A DNA stretch of 64,000 nucleotides, taken from contig JAJEKV010000001.1 in the NCBI GenBank assembly GCA_021234155.1, positions 24,601,189 through 24,665,188 of the forward strand. The letters run 5' to 3'. The DNA is from Isoetes taiwanensis (Eukaryota; Streptophyta; Lycopodiopsida; Isoetales; Isoetaceae). The position numbers were made by a program, and so were the translations under genes. This document shows positions 46,859 through 59,597 of this stretch, one piece after another; position 1 is the stretch's first letter; every line of letters begins with the position of its first letter. The notes under the pieces were generated by a model, which was not told where the DNA came from, did not search any database, and saw only the letters and a list, made by a program, of their open reading frames with translations.

Positions 46859-49800
46859 ATATCTAGGATAGTTTGCGGTCTTGGTTATTACATTTGCAAA
46901 TGATTGAAGGAAATCTTGCTATTGTTTTTTATGCTATTAAGTATTGATTTTTTAAAATAAGGACATGTAAAAAAGCATTATTATAACACATAGAAAAAAC
47001 GAGGTGTGGTTTCCAATGTGCCTTGTAACTAATAAAATATCAACACCTGGCATATTTTTTAATGTGTGTTTTAGCGACTGAAATGTCGACACTTGGCATC
47101 TTTTTTAAAATAAAAAACATTATTTAACTAATCAAATATCAACGCGTGGCATATTTTCGAATTTAAAAAAAAAAAGTGTTTTTAATATGTCTTGTAAGTA
47201 ATATTGACACGTGGCAAACATTTAAAAAAAAAATACAATACTTTTTACTTCACTTAAACCACTTTATATTTTACTTTTGCATTTTGCTTTCACATCCTGC
47301 TTTTGTTTTTTGCAATTGTTTAGATTTATAAAAGACAATCGTCATAAATAAAAAATCTTGTTTATTCAATCCCATTTTCCTTACATTTTGTAAGGTACAT
47401 TCTTATTGTAGTAAAAAAGTAGATACTTATTTGTAAACAAAAGGATTAAGACAACAATATGATCAGATTTTGGTATTATTAAACAAAAAGTAATACAAGA
47501 TATGCAGCTGATCAATATCTTCTAACAGCTTAACGCGCAGGTATCTAGGATAGTTTGCGGTCTTGGTTATTACATTTGCAAATGATTGAAGGACATTCTG
47601 TTTGAAGCAGTTTGAAAGATCTCGCTTTTCATTGTTTTTGAAGTATTATAAATCTCACACTCCAGATGTTAATTGTGTGCGATGGCATCCAGAAGTATTG
47701 TCAAATGTGCTTTTAGCTGTCTTTTGTCTATATTCTAATGGAAATTGGAGTTTTGGCTTCATCTAGGGATCATGTCATGATCAAGATTTGGAAAGTCCAA
47801 GGGTATACGATTTGAAATAGGGTTTTGAAAGTAAGCTGACACCTATAGACCAGTTTGATTACTTTTTTTTTTCTTTAGTTTAAATCCATTCTCCATTTAT
47901 ATTCTCTGTTTTCTATTTATATGAACTTATATATTTTGTTCTATATATCAGGTTCCAATTTGAATCTTCCACTACAAATTGAGATTATTAAGTCTGTATA
48001 TATTCAGATGAGTAAGCTTAATGCAAAAACTTGTTGCTGCAACAACAATGCCAATAAACACAAATGGTATTTTTACCCAGGGGATTCACTTTCACACTGA
48101 CCCCAATTTTTGGTCCACATTTGTTTTTAAGTGTTGTTTTATGCCAAAAACAACACCAAAATGGCCCCAAAAGTTCAGGTGGCCGATTTATCTGGATTTG
48201 CACAAAGAGACATTGGATTTTTGGCAGAAATTTTCTATGGTGGTCTTTTGGCATAAAAATCCACGCGTAGAAAAAATTGGCATAGTTTTTTATGATTTTT
48301 TTATCAACGTGTATTTTTTTCCTTCACTGTTGTTTTTTTGTGGAACCATGCGTTTTTTATGTTCAGAATTACATGTGTAGGTCTCGATATTACCACACGT
48401 AAAAAGCTAAATTACAACGTGAAAGTAAGATTGTTTTTAAAATTAGTTACGTGTTATTTAACAAAGTACCACATGTGTTATTGAAATCTTGCTATTGTTT
48501 TTTATGCTATTAAGTATTGATTTTTTAAAATAAGGACATGTAAAAAAGCATTATTATAACACATAGAAAAAACGAGGTGTGGTTTCCAATGTGCCTTGTA
48601 ACTAATAAAATATCAACACCTGGCATATTTTTTTAATGTGTGTTTTAGCGAATGAAATGTCGACACATGGCATCTTTTTTAAAATAAAAAACATTATTTA
48701 ACTAATCAAATATCAACGCGTGGCATATTTTCGAATTTAAAAAAAAAAAAGTGTTTTTAATATGTCTTGTAAGTAATATTGACACGTGGCAAACATTTAA
48801 AAAAAAAATACAATACTTTTTACTTCACTTAAACCACTTTATATTTTACTTTTGCATTTTGCTTTCACATCCTGCTTTTGTTTTTTGCAATTTGTTTAGA
48901 TTTATAAAAGACAATCGTCATAAATAAAAAATCTTGTTTATTCAATCCCATTTTCCTTACATTCTGTAAGGTACATTCTCATTGTCGTAAAAAAGTAGAT
49001 ACTTATTTGTAAACAAAAGGATTAAGACAACAATATGATCAGATTTTGGTATTATTAAACAAAAAGTAATACAAGATATGCAGCTGATCAATATCTTCTA
49101 ACAGCTTAACTCGCAGGTATCTAGGATAGTTTGCGGTCTTGGTTATTACATTTGCAAATGATTGAAGGACATTCTGTTTGAAGCAGTTTGAAAGATCTCG
49201 CTTTTCATTGTTTTTGAAGAATGATAAATCTCACACTCCGGATGTTAATTGTGTGCGATGGCATCCAGAAGTATTGTCAAATGCGCTTTTAGCTGTCTTT
49301 TGTTTATATTCTAATGGAAATTGGAGTTTTGGCTTCAACTAGGGATCATGACATGATCAAGATTTTGAAAGTCCAAGGGTATACGATTTGAAATAGGCTT
49401 TTGAAAGTAAGTTGAGACCTATAGACCAGTTTAATTACTTTTTTTTTCCTTTAGTTTAAATCCATTCTCCATTTATATTCTCTGTTTTCTATTTATATGA
49501 ACCTATATATTTTGTTCTATATATCAGGTTCCAATTTGAATCTTCCACTACAAATTGAGATTATTAAGTCTGTATATATTCAGATGAGTAAGCTTAATGC
49601 AAAAACTTGTTGCTGCACAACAATGCCAATAAACACAAATGGTATTTTTACCTAGGGGATTCACTTTCACACTGACCCCAATTTTTGGTCGACAGTTGTT
49701 TTTAGGTGTTGTTTTATGCCAAAAACAACACCAAAATGGCCCCAAAAGTTCACGTGGCCGATTTATCTGGATTTGCACAAAGAGACAATAGTTTTTTGGC

Positions 49801-51145
49801 AGAAATTTTCTATGGTAGTCTTTTGGCATAAAAATGCACACGTAGAAAAAATTGGCATAGTTTTTTATGATTTTTTTGTCAACGTGTATTTTTTTCCTTC
49901 ACTGTTGTTTTTAGTGGAACCATGCGTTTTTTATGTTCAGAGTTACATGCGTAAGTCTCGATATTACCACACGTGAAAAGCTAAATTACAACGTGAAAGT
50001 AAGATTATTTTTAAAATTAGTTACCTGTTATTTAACAAAGTACCACATGTGTTATTGAAATCTTGCTATTATTTTTTGTGCTATTAAGTATTGATTTTTT
50101 AAAATAAGGACATGTAAAAAAGCATTATTATAACACATAGAAACAATGAGGTGTTGTTTCCAATGTGCCTTGTAACTAATAAAATATCAACACCTGGCAT
50201 ATTTTTTAATGTGTGTTTTAGCGACTGAAATGTCGACACTTGGCATCTTTTTTAAAATAAAAAACATTATTTAACTAATCAAATATCAACGCGTGGCATA
50301 TTTTCGAATTAAATAAAAAAGTGTTTTTAATATGTCTTGTAAGTAATATTGACACGTGGCAAACATTTAAAAAAAAATACAATACTTTTTATTTCACTTA
50401 AACCACTTTATATTTTACTTTTGCATTTTGCTTTCACATCCTGCTTTTGTTTTTTGCAATTTGTTTAGATTTATAAAAGACAATCGTCATAAATAAAAAA
50501 TCTTGTTTATTCAATCCCATTTTCCTTACATTCTGTAAGGTACATTCTCATTGTCGTAAAAAAGTAGATACTTATTTGTAAACAAAAGGATTAAGACAAC
50601 AATATGATCAGATTTTGGTATTATTAAACAAAAAGTAATACAAGATATCAAATTGATCAATACTCTTCTAACAAAACAACTTCGGGTATCTAGGATAGTT
50701 TGCGGTCTTGGTTATTACATTTGCAAATGATTGAAGGACATTCTGTTTGAAGCAGTTTTCGAATTAAAAAAAAAAGGTGTTTTTAATATGTCTTGTAAGT
50801 AAAATATTGACACGTGGCAAACATTTAAAAAAAAAATACAATACTTTTTATTTCACTTAAACCACTTTATATTTTACTTTTGCATTTTGCTTTCACTTCC
50901 TGCTTTTGTTTTTTGCAATTGTTTAGATTTATAAAAGACAATCATCATAAATAAAAAATCTTGTTTATTTAATCCCATTTTCCTTACATTCTGTAAGGTA
51001 CATTCTCATTGTAGTAAAAAAGTAGATACTTATTTGTAAACAAAAGGATTAAGACAACAATATGATCAGATTTTGGTATTATTAAACAAAAAGTAATACA
51101 AGATATGCAGCTGATCAATATCTTCAAACAGCTTAACTCGCAGGT
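46859..51145 (+). repeat. Tandem array of a 1.57-kb unit, about 2.7 copies
   Basis: AAATCTTGCTATTGTTTTTT (one variant with ATTATT) starts units at 46,911, 48,484 and 50,058, giving periods of 1,573 and 1,574 bp. The third unit breaks at about 50,757 and restarts in the middle of a unit (TTCGAATT). A 52-bp end fragment (TATCTAGGATAGTTTGCGGT...) precedes the first unit. Each unit contains four internal variants of TCAACRCNTGGCATATTTT. Copies are very similar, with few substitutions and small A-run length changes, so the array is recent. The frames of 86-119 codons inside the units are unlikely to be genes. Confidence 0.93.
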
Positions 51146-51729
51146 TGTCCATGAACATTTCTGTATTTGTTTTAAGGTTCCTTAGACCCAATATTTCTGA
51201 CATAAACAGATCAGATACTAATAAGCATGGAATAGATCAGATACCTATAAGCATCTATAAGCATGGAATTAATGCATATTGTTTGACCGACAACTAAGAA
51301 GCATTATGCGAAAGGATCAAGAAACCCTCATATCTTTCGTCCCCACAACAATTCAATCTTGTCTTTCTCTCTGTTTTACCTTCTGTTGCTCTGGCATAGC
51401 CAAGTAGAAATGAATTGGTTGTTTTAAAGCTACCTCGAATTTGTTCTTCAGATCCATGATCACCAAGCTCTGCTATTCACGCATTGCACACTAAATGTTC
51501 CAGAAAAAGTTGAACATCTCTGCTGCCTCGGTACCAAATTTTGGCTCAAAAGGCACAAAAGCAGCAAATTTGGCAATGGCCACCAAGATCTAAGCCAAAA
51601 AACTCCAATTTGTCTCTGCCTGCTCTATAAAACATGTCGCCCGATAATACAAAACCCTTGAAAAGAAGTTCTAGATCTGAGCCATGTGTCCTCTCAATAT
51701 GTGCAGTACATCCAAAACTGGATTCCTTA

Positions 51730-53025
51730 AAAATGGTTAGGTATGCCGAGTTTTGCACATGAATTTGTGCAGGTATGGATCACATTATAAAACCCCAAAT
51801 AGGCCCAAAGGCCTGCGGCCAAGAAGTATCCTGGAGTGGTTTCATTCTTTAGTGCTCCAAGGCATAGCGTAGATGGATCCTGCATGCCCTGCTTGCGACC
51901 ACCGGAAACCACAAAAGCACAGTGAAGTTCATCCATTTGAATTTGGAAAAATAGTTATGCATATCACGTGTTGCGCCCTTTCCCAAGTCCTCAATCTCAA
52001 CCATCTATTTGCATCAATGGTTCAAAATTGAAATTGATGACAAACACTCAAAATCCTTTTAGTATAAAGAAAGATGATACCTAGTTACATGATAGAATGC
52101 TCTTCTCGACTTGAATTGGGCTGCACACCCGTCAGACCAAACTAAGTGATATTTCATAAGGCCAGCACCTCCTTTCAGCCAATTGAGGTGCATCTTGAAT
52201 GCTTTTTGTACAAAGTGGGTATCATGTATTTTGTCATCTGAAATAAAGAAGTGCACACATTTTTTCATTTTACGCTTTACCTTGAACATCGTGATGTGGA
52301 TCAATATGCTGATTTGTTCATTGTACCAATGTTGTGCTTGAATCTCATTGAATGGCTTCAAAGTATAATTGTCCGAGAAATCAACAACTAATAATTCGGT
52401 ATCATCACGAAGACTCTTCATGGATTCCTTGAACTGTTTGCTCTGCCAATGTGCCACAAAGTTATGATATATAAGCTTCGACATATGATCAAACATGTTA
52501 TCCAACATATTATTAGAGCTGCCTTTCTTGTCAATTAGCTTTAGCCTTCGTGAAGTTCCTTTCTTCGAAGGCTCATTAACGTAACCATAGACTTGACAAT
52601 CAAGCGTTTGATCAATCTGCTCATTGTATTCTCTTGGGCACAACTCAATTAATTGTTGCCCAAAATTTCCACAATCTGATTTGATACATTGTAGCTTATG
52701 CCACTCGTTACCTGCTGCTCTGTCACATACCATAGCCCTCCAAAATGTGCTAATTTATCAAATGTCTTGTTCTTGGCTTGACATATCCCAGCATGAGCTT
52801 TAGATGCGCACACATCACAATTGCATGAATAATTTTCATGGAGTCTTGACCTCATCAAATTAAATGCCTGCTTGTACAGATCTGATTGTTTTTGTTTCAC
52901 GGAACAACATGTGTTTCTTTCCTTTAGCTTTCTAATGCAAGAAGGATTTAGGTATTCAAATTGCCTAAGCCCAATCCGAACATCTGGATACTGATCCACA
53001 AAATTTTGGAATAACTCAGCCTGTA
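51730..53025 (-). pseudogene. Transposase-like family, copy D (best preserved; frameshifted)
   Basis: An exon starts at about 53,022 after a TTTTACAG acceptor: AELFQNFVDQYPDVRIGLRQ, FEYLNPSCIRKL, FNLMRSRLHENYSCNCDVCA (CxCxxC), KLAHFGGLW. One frameshift near 52,730 leads into VCDRAAGNEWHKLQCIKSDC. Then come WQSKQFKESMKSL, LLVVDFSDNYTLKPFNEIQA, QHWYNEQISI, FFISDDKIHDTHFVQ and YHLVWSDGCAAQFKSRRAFY, ending at VTR before an AG|GTATCA donor. A further minus frame (51,936-51,730; VSGGRKQGMQD, GALKNE) may be the decayed GKGxxDG region. The layout suggests an RNase H-like (DDE) transposase with Asp in DFSDNY, Asp in SDG and Asp/Glu in GKGEHDG. Function is inferred, and I cannot name the superfamily. 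Confidence 0.65.
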
Positions 53026-53091
53026 AAATTACAGTTACATAAAATTAATCACCTCATTACATTACATACCTTTCTTCGAATCAGCTTCGAA

Positions 53092-53575
53092 TTGAGACAT
53101 CATCTTCGAATTGAGACGGGCAGATGGATTGGTGAGCCATGCCAGGACAGGCTCTGTCAATGCTGCCAAATGGGAGTCATTGAGGATGAATCTCATACCC
53201 TTCAAAGTTGCCCAGCATATGATCAAATTCGGACGCGCTATGCTGAGTTGGTCAGGCCTGGCCAACCGTTACATGTGACATTGAGCACAGCATCCGTACG
53301 GGTGCTAGGATCATACCTTCAGGAGGTTATGGACATGCGAGATCAGCTATGTCCTCGAGCACACACTTGACATGTATATAAGCATTGATGTATACTTGTA
53401 CAGTTTGACAGCATTCTTATTACTGCCACGGTTTTTCCCTCGAAAAGCCTTCGGGCGGGGGTTTTTTAACCCGGACAGTAATAAGTTTGCTGCGCTCCTT
53501 ATGGGTCCCATAGGCCAATTGGCCTCAGTGGACGATAAAAAATCATTCTCATTCTCATTCTTATTCTTTTACATA
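53092..53575 (+). mobile_element. LINE 3' end (same family as 3.0-4.5 kb)
   Basis: An open frame at 53,092-53,370 reads LRIETGRWIGEPCQDRLCQC, CQMGVIEDESHTLQSCPAYD and GSYLQEVMDMRD: an intact C-terminal Cys/His motif (C-x2-C...H...C). The conserved 120-bp non-coding tail and a CATTCT/ATTCT run follow. The 5' truncation point falls within copy D's upstream intron (TTCGAATTGAGAC is duplicated at the junction). Confidence 0.88.
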
Positions 53576-55770
53576 TTCAAGACCCTAAACTCCCACACAT
53601 ACATGTATATTCTAACATGAATTTTATTTCATTTACTATACAGTCACATAATTTCTTGACAATTAATACATCTCCACACTAATTTCTTCTTAGTTACTAC
53701 CTACATCTACAATACATCTAGAATTGAGTTTATTCCTGATGTAAATGCACAACATTCATTTGCAAACTAGCTAACTTTCCTGGACACATGGAGAAAATGT
53801 AAACAAATATATATGTACGTATTGTCATGAAATAATTTGACATTTCCATATAGAGCAAACTAGTGCAGACTGCATCTACATTATATTCAAAAACTAAAGA
53901 AATTTGTTACAAATCAGTGTTACAAAATAAATAAGGTGCTGCGCACAGAGGGTTGCCCTCCAGTTTCTTGAGGGTGAAGTGGCCTAAATCAAACAGTGAA
54001 GTCATGTTTTCACAATCTATATTTGAATTAAAGTAGAGCTCTATCATGTCCTTATAATCAGTGAGAATGAGTTCTGTCAGTATATGAGAAATTCAATAAG
54101 CTTATTTGTTCAACAACCTACAGGAAATGCATTCACGAACATTTGTAGCCTATCCAAATTATGACTATTAACTTATTTTGAGATTGTTATATTTTCAATC
54201 TCCCAACAAGTATAAAACTGTAAAATAATTTGATGAGAATAGTGCCAGATAACGTTTTTCACTATGTCCTCCCTTGACGGTTGCTGACAAAAAGGCAAGG
54301 TCACTTAACTTCAGTTTGTGCATTGCTAGAAAGCTCGAAGAAAAAAGGTAATGCTATGGATTCATAGCTTTCAATAACAAAAGATTTACCTTTTCTATGG
54401 AAATAGTGTGCAATCAAACTTTGCAACTCTTTTGCCTCAATTAATGCAGCTTGCAATTTTGGTTTTCCTGTTCTTGCGTATCTTATTAATAAAATCTTCC
54501 TAAGTAATGCTTTTTAACATTCCTCTTATAGGATCCTAAATTGTAAACCCATGTTGATTCTCTTAGTTGCAGATTGTACCTTAAGAATAGTTGAAACATG
54601 TAATAACCTAGTACGATTAACACATCTTCAAACGTTAGTGTGGTGCCATATGTTTGTGTTGTTAACAAATTTCATTAAACTTTCTAAGTCGACTTAGATT
54701 ATTGTGCACATCATAATATATAGGCTCCCTTTAAATTTCTTAGTATTCTCTTAGATTTCATTACTTAGAGCTTCGTGTACATCACAATACCAAAGCTCCC
54801 TCTAAATTGTTTAGTTTTCTCTTAATATCATTAATGGAGAATGCCTTCCAATATGCCAAAAAATGTTGAAACTAAGATCAACAATCCAAGCCTTTGCTCA
54901 TAATATTAGGACCTTTGATAACAATTAAAAGTTTTGGAAAGTGCCCAATGTGTTGATAGAAACTGCATCGTGTAGATGTATTGCACGTAGGCAAAATCTT
55001 GATGCAGGTTTTTTTTTTTTGCTTAATCTGAGCAAGATACTTGTGCGTAGATTGAATGAAATCAAGCCAAATAGCTTATGTTTGATTGTGGATTAGAATA
55101 CAGGTTCTACATTTGGCACTAAATTCCCCAAGATCCCCCTAGATCCTCTTCATTTTCCCTAATATTTTGCAAAAATTCCCTTAGATTCCCAATATTCATC
55201 AAGATTCCCTCAGATACCCAATAGTTTGTCTTGTATCCAATTCGAGCTTAGAATTTGGGAAATTTAAAAATCAAGGCAACAAGTTCTAATTCTAATGTTG
55301 GAACTAGCCTACAAATTTATGATTTCACATTGAACTCTCCATGGTTTCCTATTATGTTCCCTCATGGCATCTTGCCTAAGGTTATTCAAGATTTTATGAA
55401 GATACTTAAAGATTCTCATTTCCCTCAACGTTGCTCAAAATTTTTCTAGATAACCCATGGGCGTAAATATATTGCATGTCTAACATATAAAATCTAGAAG
55501 TTCGAGATTTCATTAACATTTCGCAACATTTATCAACACTCATGAAAATATGCACTTTGTATAGTGTGCAATTCAAGCTCTAAGAGATTTGTGACGTGTG
55601 AAATTGGTAAACCTGTTTGCATCACTATGAATTTCAAAGGCAAGTAGATGATGAGGTTTGCATTGCAATTGAGCGTATGTTAACCTTATCCTTAATTTGT
55701 GCCTTATTATCACTAGAACCAATTGTTATCACGCGGCCTTAAAAATTATATATGATAAGCAAAACGGTGG
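53576..55770. other. Intergenic, AT-rich, no gene seen
   Basis: Short frames only. ATTTCTTAGT-TTCTCTTAGAT-type blocks (54,730-54,830) and TTCCC-TAGAT-CCC blocks (55,125-55,215) recur locally. No element ends were identified. Confidence 0.4.
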
Positions 55771-55775
55771 ACATT

Positions 55776-57341
55776 TGTGACGTCCCCTACTCATATACGG
55801 TGCACTCACCGTATACAAACAGGAGTTCATCCCCCATACCAGCTCCATACTGATACAGGGCCCTCCACGTATCACTGCAACCTTGATGAATTCCAGTGGG
55901 AAGAATGAAGGGGTCATTTACCCTGTCTCCCTCAGGGCCTACCTAGCTGCGGAAGCGTAAACATACATGTCAGTATACAACATCAACATCACATAACCAT
56001 CTCGGAGGATGGCTCATCACATATCTGCATAGACAAAGATCAGTACATCACATATGGAAATCCAACCCAAGGCTCAGACTCAAGGGGATGACTGACGGCT
56101 TGGGCCTCCAGAGGTCATTGCAGACAGAATTCATGGCAATTGGATTTGGCTGGCATAAGAACATGGCTTAGGGTAGTCCACTCCATCCGCCCCTCCTGTG
56201 CACACTTTGCAGATTGGGTTGAAAAGTGTTGGGACCGGACCGTAGCCTGCCAGGTGCATAGCTGAAAGGGCTACTGCTGGGTTGCATCTCCCCAGCCCTG
56301 ATGAGGCAGGAAGAGAGTCGCCTCCCCTCCAGGGACTTCCATGCCCAACACAGGTGACTAGAGGGCCACTGCCCTTATTCGACTTGGACCCAATGGAGAG
56401 TGACGCATCACTCCACGGGTGTCGAGCCCCCATGCCTTGCCCACACACAGTGGCAAAGCCATTAGACCTAGTCCACAGGGATCCCCGGTAGGCTTTACAC
56501 ACCAGAGGGATCGTTCTGTGTTGGGACAAGTACCCCCATTGTTCTGCCGGTCTAGCCCCTCGACCCACAACCCGGTGGGCTCCTGTGCACAGGCCGCATT
56601 TACAGTGCACTAGAGAGGCTAACTAGGAGCATCAACTACCAGGCTTTAAGGTCTCTACCCCCCTTCCCAATACAATGAGTCCACAGAGATACATCATCAT
56701 ACATATCATAGAAGAACTAAAGAACAAGATCTAATCTAAATCACAGAGTTAGGTTCTTTAGTTAGGGCTCGATATCTAGGGATCTAGATGGCTGCTATGG
56801 GCAATTTAATGGGCTAAACCTACTTATTCCATGTCTGGGAGACGGTTTAGACTATTAAATTGATAAAATACCTGATCCTTGGCTTGCTCCTCTTGCTCTA
56901 AACTCGACCATCCTGCTGAACTGCTAGAAGATGAAGCTAGAAAGGGAAACTGATGAGCTAAACTGCTCAGACAGAGTTTGGGAGGCGGGTTTGGCTCCTG
57001 GAGCAAGCAAAACAGAGTCCTAGAATGCTATGGACGAAAATAGCAAGTTAGGGTTTCCTTTACCTAAATAGACTAAGGGTTAGGGCTAGGGTTCCCATTA
57101 TCCCCTTTTGGCATGTGGGATAATTGGGTGTGGCCCCACTTACCTTTATTAGCTAAATGGCCCTAAAGTGTACACATGGATAAATGTGCACATAAATAAA
57201 TGTACACACCTTGCAAGTTGCCCCCTAGGGTGCTACTTGCTTGGCTACGCGTCGGCGTACACGTCAGTCGGGATGGCGTGTACGCATGACGAGGCAGTAC
57301 AGTATACGCTTTAAGACCGTATACTGTGCTGGAACGTCATA
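55776..57341 (-). mobile_element. Solo LTR, copy 2 (1,566 bp), with 5-bp target duplication
   Basis: On the minus strand it begins TATGACGTTCC (an altered TG) and ends GGGGACGTCACA. ACATT flanks it on both sides (55,771-55,775 and 57,342-57,346 on the plus strand), the 5-bp duplication expected of LTR retrotransposons. It is homologous to 45,371-46,815 in the opposite orientation. No gag-pol lies inside or beside it, so it arose by recombination between two LTRs. Confidence 0.88.
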
Positions 57342-57357
57342 ACATTTGCGGCCATTT

Positions 57358-58453
57358 TCAACACACATCAGATTTTAAAGCAGTCAAAGGTTTGTTTTCA
57401 ACCATTGCAACAGAAAATAATGAAATCGTGAAGACATCCTGCTCTATCTGCGAGCACTGAGAAGAGCATTCCACTGCAAAGAAATACATGCATATAAGCT
57501 TAGCATGACGATCAGTTCTGTCATCTTCAGAGAAAGGGACCTGCAAAGTAAATCCTAATTTTACTTTCTTCTTAGAACGACGTTAAAATTCAAGCTTGGA
57601 AAATACCTTTGAATTGCTGTTCTGGGATAAGAAAAGCCTGATAGTAGTGCCACTGTATGTTGCCAGAAACAAATATAACTGCAAACATTCACTATGCATG
57701 TTCTATAGGCCAGATCAATAGCGAACTATTTATGACACTACAATCTGCATAAATTGGTGACAAGCACAAACCCAAGCTAAAATTCGTTTCTCCTGGAAGT
57801 GCAAACTGAATCTTAGGTCCACTATTTTCCTGTAGAAAGCCCAATCCTTGCTGCTTCAGGAGATTCTCCAGACTCACTGCAGATGATGAAGTGATTATAG
57901 AGATAGGAATTTCAAATGCTCTTGATATTAATAATGAACCGGTCTGAAGTATAGTGCAAGCCTGTTTTGTTATGACAGCAAATAGGCAAGGTAATGAACC
58001 CATGCATCTGAAAGAATCATGGAGGAAATAAACATTGAAACCTTTCATGTTCCACGCCGGTCTTAGCAACCCCAAGAACCACACATTAATTTTTAATGCG
58101 TGGTTCTTCAGGGTTGGTAAAACTGGCCAAGGAGCGTAAAAGGATTCAGAGTTTGCTTCACGCCATAGCTAGCTCAGAAATCGCGTGTGTGATTCAAATA
58201 AGGAAATTAAAACATGAAGAAATCTCAAACGAAGAAATCTGAAAATCTGAGAAAACTTATCTGATTTCTTTTCTAATGCAGCATCCAATATGTTTAGGCA
58301 GGAAAAAGACTCTTTTACTGCTGAATAAAGCGTTGGAGGTGGGTTCCCTCGGAATAAATCCTTCCAATCTGTTTGTTTGAAATTTGAAATGAGTCTCGGA
58401 ATAAATCCTTCCCATCTGTTTGTTTGGAATTTGAATTGAGGCCCTTTTTCCAT
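57358..58453 (-). CDS. Unrecognised four-exon gene (about 206 residues)
   Basis: Exons on the minus strand: 58,453-58,257, 58,007-57,772, 57,678-57,607 and 57,473-57,358, all GT-AG with phases that fit (2, 1, 1). The protein starts MEKGPQFKFQTNRWEGFIPR with a near-duplicate of this segment (SNFKQTDWKDLFRGN), continues SAVKESFSCLNILDAALEKK, CLFAVITKQACTILQTGSLL, NLLKQQGLGFLQENSGPKIQ, VIFVSGNIQWHYYQAFLIPE and ends SVAMVENKPLTALKSDVC. I recognise no family; it looks like a small globular intracellular protein with no signal peptide. An alternative last acceptor (57,535 region) would break the frame. A solo LTR of the same polarity begins 16 bp after the stop, so the natural 3' UTR is displaced. 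Confidence 0.6.
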
Positions 58454-59436
58454 GGCACCTCTGTCTTATATTTAGCTTAATATTATTGGGCCACGTAAGA
58501 TAATAAGTCACCCTAGTTTTTCCACTACACAATTTAAGACATATCTTAAATGGGTTCCGTACAAGTTGAGTGGAGCATTTTATTCCGGGGGAAACCCCCC
58601 GCCACAAAATAAGGTATGCACTAGTAACCTATCACAGAGCTTCTCTGCCGCATCATTCGGGTGTCCTAAAAATAAGTAAACGGAAGCAGATTGGAAGCAT
58701 ATTGGAATGGATCGTAGACAGTGATGAATGGATCGTCGATGGTGGGCTGATTGGAATGGACAGTGAGCTGATTGGAGCTGTTTCTTTGCAGCTGTGGGTT
58801 CATCCACACCGAATCTGCAGTAGGCCTGGAATGGGTTCTAGGATCCAAAAAATCTGATTCCGAAATGGGTTCTGATCCGAAACTAAAGATTTTGAGCCGA
58901 AAATAGCCAAAATCAAATTGGCAACATGCAGAAGAATGCATCCACGGTCATGACAGATAAATCTTACAAGAAAGAGGGCGGATTTCCGGTGTTGGGCCAT
59001 ATCCAGTACTGCCAAGGCAATAAGTATGTTAGAAAATTTGAGAAAAACATGCCAGAACAACGGTAAAAGAGAGAAAAGATTTGTTAATCTCTTACCGGAA
59101 TACTGTAAGACGGCATTGATCGCTACAAAACAGAAGACCGTTCACCTTCCACCATGGCCAAGCAAGAAGATGTTGTGAAGCATTGCAGGTCGATAGCAGG
59201 TCTCTGCTCCAGGTTTAGAAAATGGTCGTGGAAAACCCACATTATAAGACACCTCTTAGCTTAATGGTAGATGTTTTGTATTTTACGCAATGGAAAATCG
59301 ATTTTTTTAGGACATGTCTTAGTATGAGGTGGAGCTGACATGGAGCCCAAAAGGGTGTCTTATAAAAATACGACAGCCTTAAAATAAGACTGCTGTGGAA
59401 AAAGGGCCTGAGTCACCAAAACTAAATCTGGCAAAT
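58454..59436. other. Upstream region of the four-exon gene, no other gene seen
   Basis: Contains local repeats (TGGATCGT-GA-GGTG at 58,705-58,770). Short frames on both strands show no motif. A tRNA A-box-like string near 59,258 has no B box. Confidence 0.4.
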
Positions 59437-59585
59437 ACTATACTATTTTTGGCACTTACTATAATATTCTTGGCAATCATTATGCTCCCGGCACAATTTG
59501 GTACCAGCCTCACACCACAAAAAGCGGGGTTAGGGGGGACATGCCAAGTGATCCACTACAACGTGCTTTGACCCAGCTCCTATTT
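59437..59585 (+). repeat. 148-bp dispersed repeat, copy 2
   Basis: Second copy of the block at 44,838-44,985, same orientation. Confidence 0.85.
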
Positions 59586-59597
59586 TTGAGGAATTGA

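Noticed and set aside
48021-48380. A 119-codon frame repeated in the tandem units (HTDPNFWST...)
   Set aside because: The frame changes length and phase between units and has no domain; it is probably incidental to the AT-rich repeat.
45371-57341. The two LTRs as ends of one complete retrotransposon
   Set aside because: They lie in opposite orientation and no gag-pol sequence lies between them; each is a solo LTR.
59251-59300. tRNA-like A box (TAGCTTAATGGTAGA)
   Set aside because: No B box and no cloverleaf could be found downstream.
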